Part shown: piece by piece, positions 59,401 to 64,000 of the stretch
Layout: each line of letters begins with the position of its first letter
How positions within the stretch are numbered: the stretch's first letter is position 1
Assembly (NCBI GenBank): GCA_037962975.1
Contig: CM075670.1
Coordinates: 148,618,501-148,682,500 of the forward strand
DNA from: Clitoria ternatea
Taxonomy: Eukaryota; Streptophyta; Magnoliopsida; Fabales; Fabaceae
Length of the DNA: 64,000 nucleotides
Direction of reading: 5' to 3'
Position numbers and translations under genes: made by a program
Notes under the pieces: generated by a model
What the model saw: only the letters and a program-made list of their open reading frames with translations
What the model was told of the DNA's origin: nothing
Databases searched by the model: none

Positions 59401-62214
59401 GTTTTTGGCCACTGTTAGGATTTTTCCAACTGCTACTATTCCCTTACTATTTTTGGCTCGTTTGGGTATCTTAATGGCGTTTTTGGAATCCGACTTCTGC
59501 ATGAAAGTTGTAGATAATTATGTTACAGAGGTGTGAAAATTGATCTTACCTTAATTGGAGTTTTGTAACTTTCATTAGGCGTAAAACACCGGACCCACTG
59601 CATTGTAAAACTTAAATTTAAGAGGGTTTTAAACCCAACTTTTTATGATTGTCAAATTGGGACTATTAGGCGATATTTGTGACATGTTCCATTATTTTTA
59701 AGACTAGAAAATGAACTTTTCTCATATGTATTAATGTTGAAATTTGTCATGAGCTTGTTATTACCCGAAACCCCTTTTATTATGTAAAAACAATAGATTG
59801 TATTAGGGGTATATGATGATGGTGTGTCTTAGTGGTGTTCGATATTGATTGAGACATTGGAAAATATGTATGTATCTAGGATATGTTATGAAAACATGAA
59901 TGTACACCAATAATAGTATGATTTTTTGATGAATAATAATGAAAGTTAAATGATGGGGTTGTTAGATACATCCTTGTATAATGATGAAACTAATGAGGAG
60001 ATGGTTGCAAGACAATGTGTTTGTTATAAATCGATGAATCCGATGATGATGTCAATAATGAGTAATGATGGATGATTGTTATTATCGATTATTTGTTGAA
60101 TACCATTGTGTTTGATACAAGTGTGACCTTGTATGTGTGGTTTGAATTGTATTCATGAGATGTTGTGAATGCCACACTAGAATGAAAAATAATGGTAATG
60201 ATTAGTGAGATGAAAAATCCACTAAGAAATTATATGGTAATGTTGATGAAAGATTGATGAATGTTATTGATGTTTGTGATGCCATTGTGAATGTTGCAAG
60301 TATTGACTTGCTTGTATGATATAAGTATGTTGAAATGAAATGCCGCACTTAAAACTTGAAAACAATGGCTAAAACCAACAATGATAAAATCCACTTAGAA
60401 TTGTATGGTGGTGTTGGTGATGATGATGATGATGATTGATGAATGGCATGATAGGATGCATAGTGTGAGAATGCATTGATTGACATTTGCATCCATGGCA
60501 TATCATATGTTGTTGGTAAGGAATATTAGGGGATTCCCTCGGTTGGCCCAATAAAAGGGCGGCTCTGTGCACGAGCATTCTTGTTGTTCCCCTGTGACTC
60601 GGTGTGTAAGTCATGAAGCTGCCTATGCTAAGCTACGGGGAGCTGCATGTGGTTGACCCTTGTGGGGGTGGCTCTTGAGGAGCAGGTGTCCCCTATGGTC
60701 CTTTGGATCACAGCTGCCATGATATGAGTCATGGTTGGCCCGCAACACCTTATATTGTTGACTATGTTGTTTACCACGGTCATGGTGAAAATGACCGGTG
60801 TTACAAAATGGGTGATGCAGTTTGGTACCAGTAAAATTGGTGATTATGCATGCATTGAGATATGTGTACACATTATACAACTACAGTAGAGGCATGGTAT
60901 GTGATCATGCTTGACCCACATTTGGTGTTTATTTCCATAGTCAGATCCGCATTTGTTGTTGATAATTCCATTATGCATATGCATTAGCCTAAGAGCATTT
61001 GCATATAGCATGGAGATATGCCAAAGGTGTTATGATATGATGATGGTTGAGATTGAGATGTGATGATGATGAGATGGGTAAATGAAAACCTAAAAGACAA
61101 CGTATAAAATATGAATACAACTAAAAGATATCGAATATGATGATGTTGTAAGCGATGGCCCAATGTGATGAAGGGCTTGTTTGTCTATGGTTGATGACAA
61201 TGATGTTGGCCCATTGTGGCATTAAGAAAAGATGTGTATATATGCTTGCTTTGCTATTAATTGATGGATGAATACATTATATGTATATTGTTGAAATGAG
61301 AAATTATGATGATTATTGATGAATTTAGCAAAGCATACATGATACTAATATGCATATGCATATAATCTCAATTGTATTCATATTCGTCATTTGAAATGTA
61401 TAACGCACTCTCCCATGTTGTCCATTTTTAGCATTGATGCAAGAATATCATGGGATGAGGATATTTTAAAGTAAAGACTTTGGAGAAGATAAATAGTGGT
61501 AATGGAATGCCTTTGCCGGCAGTGGTTATAATTATTGTATTGTGAATAAAATGTGCATGATATGTTAATAATCATTGATATTGGTAGATGTATTGTAAGT
61601 GATAATATAAATGGATTATGTATTGATATTTGGGGTATTGGAATTTATACCTATTTGATGAATGAAATGTGTTGGTTATGTAATCCTTTTGGGCGTGTAA
61701 AAGTGTTAATGATACATGACTTAGAGGTTGAATTGTATGTGGTCAATTATGGAATATGGATATTAGAGATGTATGTTGCATGACCATACAATGCATGTTG
61801 ATGACTTATGTGTAAGGTTGAATTGTATGTGGTCAATTATATATACATATTCTAGGTAATGCATGTTGATGACTTAGGTGTAAGGTTGGTTATGGCCTAA
61901 ATGGCTTATGTTGTGTATTTGCATGCTTTGCCGAGCCTTTTCTCATATCTTCATATATGGGATTAGGCGTATGCCCTATATACATATTCTTCTTCCGCTG
62001 TAAACTATATTATTTTTGTATACAATTATGGGCGATTTATCTTGCGATCTAGTTATAAATTCTCGTATCTCACTCTTCGATTTTATGGTTCTGGTCTTGA
62101 TGTAATCATTGAGGTGTTTTGAAATATTTTTAACGTGAAAAATTTACTCACAATTTTAATAATCATTTATCTTGATTACATTAGGATTCGAGTCCAGAAA
62201 ATCGGGGTGTGGCA

Positions 62215-63242
62215 CCTATTCAAAAGACTAACTTAAAAATTAAGGTCAAAATATGATAAATGATTGGAAAGATAATTAAAGAGTACTCAATACTAGGGGT
62301 GTTCATGGATTGGATTAGATCAGTTTTGAGGCCAAAAGTGATCCGATCCAATCAAGAAGTCATTGTGCGGTTTGGATTAGATCGACTAGGATAATGAAAT
62401 CTAATTCAATATATATCGTTTGGATTAGATTGGATTTCGATTTTTAGAAAATACCTTAAAAATAAATCACTTACTATAGATATCACATATTAACAGTAGT
62501 AACAGACAAGTAACATGATAATTCCAACTGAAAATCCAAATATGATAAATCCAACATGTTGCATGGAAATTAACCAATCATGTTGCACCACCACCTTGCC
62601 ACTTGCCAAAGCCATGCAAGGTCTTTCTCCACCACACCACCAGCTGCATATGACACCTATCAAGTGCATGAATCCATCTTGACACCTATCACACTCTCCC
62701 TTGGCCATGGGAACTCCTTGTCCAACAAGGAGTTCTATGCAAAACTTGTCACTTTGGCAAAACCATGCTTTGTTCTCTTTGTTCTTCATCCTTCCAACTT
62801 AGAAAATATTATTCTAGCAACATGCTTCTTCTTTTTCATATCTCCTTCATCATCATCATCATTTAATCATCACCACTCAACCCAAACCACTCCTCCATTC
62901 TTTCTTAGTTTCCATATACCAAAACACCACTTCCAAACACCTCTTTGAGTTTTCCTTAACAGCAACATTTTTCTTCCTCTTCCACCATCATATTGATGTT
63001 GGTTCATCACCCTCCAAGCCTCCATTTTCCTTTTCCTTGATGAAGCAAGCCATGAAGTTCTAGGAGCAAGCACCTGAAGCCCTTGTCACCTTTCTTGGAG
63101 GATGAAAATTTTGTGGTAAGGGGGAGTAACTAGCTTGTTTAAATTCATAAAATGACACATGCACGGTGAGGTATAATACCTCCTTAAAGATCCTTGTTTT
63201 CATGGTTTAAATCATGAAAACTTCCTTAGAAAATGTAAGATC
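62215..63242 (+). mobile_element. LTR-derived fragment Y (X family)
   Basis: From about 62545 it parallels X (25691-26280), including 'accaccaccttgccacttg' and a terminal GTGGTAAGGGGGAGTAA at 63112. It is bounded by the C LTR end on the left and a new LTR start on the right. The 62580-62948 frame is leader-like CT-rich sequence. At 62296-62450 a GGGGTGTTCATGGATTGG stretch with repeated GGATTAGAT may be a small separate insertion. Confidence 0.55.
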
Positions 63243-64000
63243 TGTAACACCCCGAAAATTAAGGGTAAATTTTTCACGATTTTAACATCATTAGTTAATG
63301 AAGACATAAAGTGGTGAAGCTTTAATTCAACACCCTGAATCTATGAAAGACCTATCTCATATATGGAGATATGAGAACGTAAGTTATAAATGATTAATGA
63401 GGAATCCTTAATTAAAACAGCAGAAAGAATTATTTAATTTGATGTTATATGATTAGGTTCAAGAAATTAGGCATTACAAGGTTTAATGATTTTATAATAT
63501 GCCAAAGGTGTTATTAAGACGTTGTAAGAAAAAGGTTTATGCAAAGAAGAGCCAAAATAATGAGAACAATGCATTTTGGAGGATCACAGCACCGCTCGCT
63601 CAAGCGAGTGCCACTCTCGCTTAAGCGAGCCCGCGTGGTACGCTTGAGCGAGCCAGGAGACACGCTTGAGCGAAAAAGAGAAAAGTATTAGGTACCCATC
63701 TCGCTTGAGTTAGCCCTGCTCGCTTGAGCGAGATTGCTCCAGTAGCCAATCCCATTCCCCCTCGCTTGAGTGAGCCTCCAAAAACACTGGCCATTCGCTC
63801 AAGCGAAATTAGTCTAGTAGCTATCCACCTTGCTCTCGCTCGGGCGAGACCTTACTCGCCTGAGCAAATTTCTCCAGTAGCTAATACCTAATGCATATTC
63901 AATCTCGTTTGGGTGAGATACTAGCTCACACAACACTCACTTGAGCGGAGACGAGCCCGAGTGAAAAATGTCCAGTATGCACACACCTGATGCAAGGTCA
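63243..64000 (-). mobile_element. LTR Z (start only, runs off window)
   Basis: It begins TGTAACACCCCGAAAATTAAGG and shares its first ~170 bp with S1 (for example 'ctatctcatat.tg.agatatga' at 63352 and 5018). From 63590 it carries about ten CTCGCTTGAGCGAG-type palindromes. The minus orientation is inferred from the match to S1, A1 and B ends. Confidence 0.65.
63590..63965. repeat. Cluster of CTCGCTTGAGCGAG hyphenated palindromes
   Basis: Six-base arms (CTCGCT/AGCGAG) around a TG or CA spacer, in both orientations, at 63596, 63615, 63640, 63665, 63700, 63718, 63762, 63793, 63836 and 63890, with variants. The same motif is found in S2, S3 and B. Confidence 0.85.

Larger units (their letters stand above)
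56579..62214 (+). mobile_element. Element C, 3' LTR (5.6 kb)
   Basis: It runs from TGTAACATCCC at 56579, directly after the polypurine tract, to ATCGGGGTGTGGCA at 62214. Contents in order: compound microsatellite (57078-57540), donor-like AAGGTAAGGG (57691), a possible short exon at 58858-58917, a GAATCGATTC cluster (59260-59400), and a GC-richer block (60540-60890) shared in inverted orientation with S1. The long serine, leucine, histidine and glutamate frames at 57000-57610 are translations of the microsatellite. Confidence 0.75.

Overview
The window looks like repeat-saturated nuclear DNA of a plant, most likely a legume, and probably pericentromeric. I found no convincing host gene. The evidence for a plant is the AT-rich sequence, long LTRs with TGTAACAYCCC...GGGTGTTACA ends, primer sites matching tRNA-Met and tRNA-Arg, a CACTA terminus, and a Tat/Ogre-type ORF1 of the kind best known from legumes. 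Placement nearer than 'legume, perhaps Phaseoleae' is a guess. Nearly every open reading frame is a by-product of LTR or microsatellite sequence. Only three stretches have recognisable protein ancestry, and all are broken.

Layout. 1-13735: a minus-strand LARD-like element (called D here) with very long LTRs and an internal region of only ~240 bp. Its 5' LTR is split by two solo LTRs, S1 (4907-8841, TSD GGTTC) and S2 (9721-13714, TSD CTAAA). 13736-14908: the end of a CACTA transposon, which cuts off a minus-strand Ty3/gypsy integrase remnant (14909-15471). 15472-21110 (W) and ~24400-27997 (X): related LTR-derived sequence. Between them lie a 2.3-kb inverted repeat with outward-facing TATA boxes (21111-23436) and a gypsy polyprotein tail followed by a promoter (23554-24400). 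27998-38271: a Tat/Ogre-like element with its 5' LTR, tRNA-Arg primer site and a decayed ORF1. Its LTR is split by solo LTR S3 (28438-33423, TSD CCTCC). 38272-54408: two copies of LTR family A flanking a minus-strand LARD-like element B (41314-51154). 54409-62214: the internal region, polypurine tract and 5.6-kb 3' LTR of element C. 62215-63242: a fragment related to X. 63243-64000: the start of another LTR (Z).

How the parts relate. B, C and D share the polypurine-tract context of chromovirus-like (Tekay/Del type) Ty3/gypsy elements, and B and D also show its tRNA-Met primer site. None of them carries coding capacity, so they would have needed proteins from autonomous relatives. The most interesting signal is in the LTRs. 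Four otherwise divergent families (A, B, S2, S3) each carry a splice-donor-like GGTAAGGGGG-type site downstream of the presumed promoter. Each also has a conserved acceptor-like block (CTCACCCYTAC ... CATTTTTYCAG) 1.3-2.4 kb further on, in the same transcriptional sense, as if an intron were built into the LTR. Between and around these sites, each family repeats its own short motif (TCACTCGG, CTCGCTTGAGCGAG, GAATCGATTC or TACAACTTTCATGAAGA) dozens of times. All of this was read by eye, without alignment or database searches.
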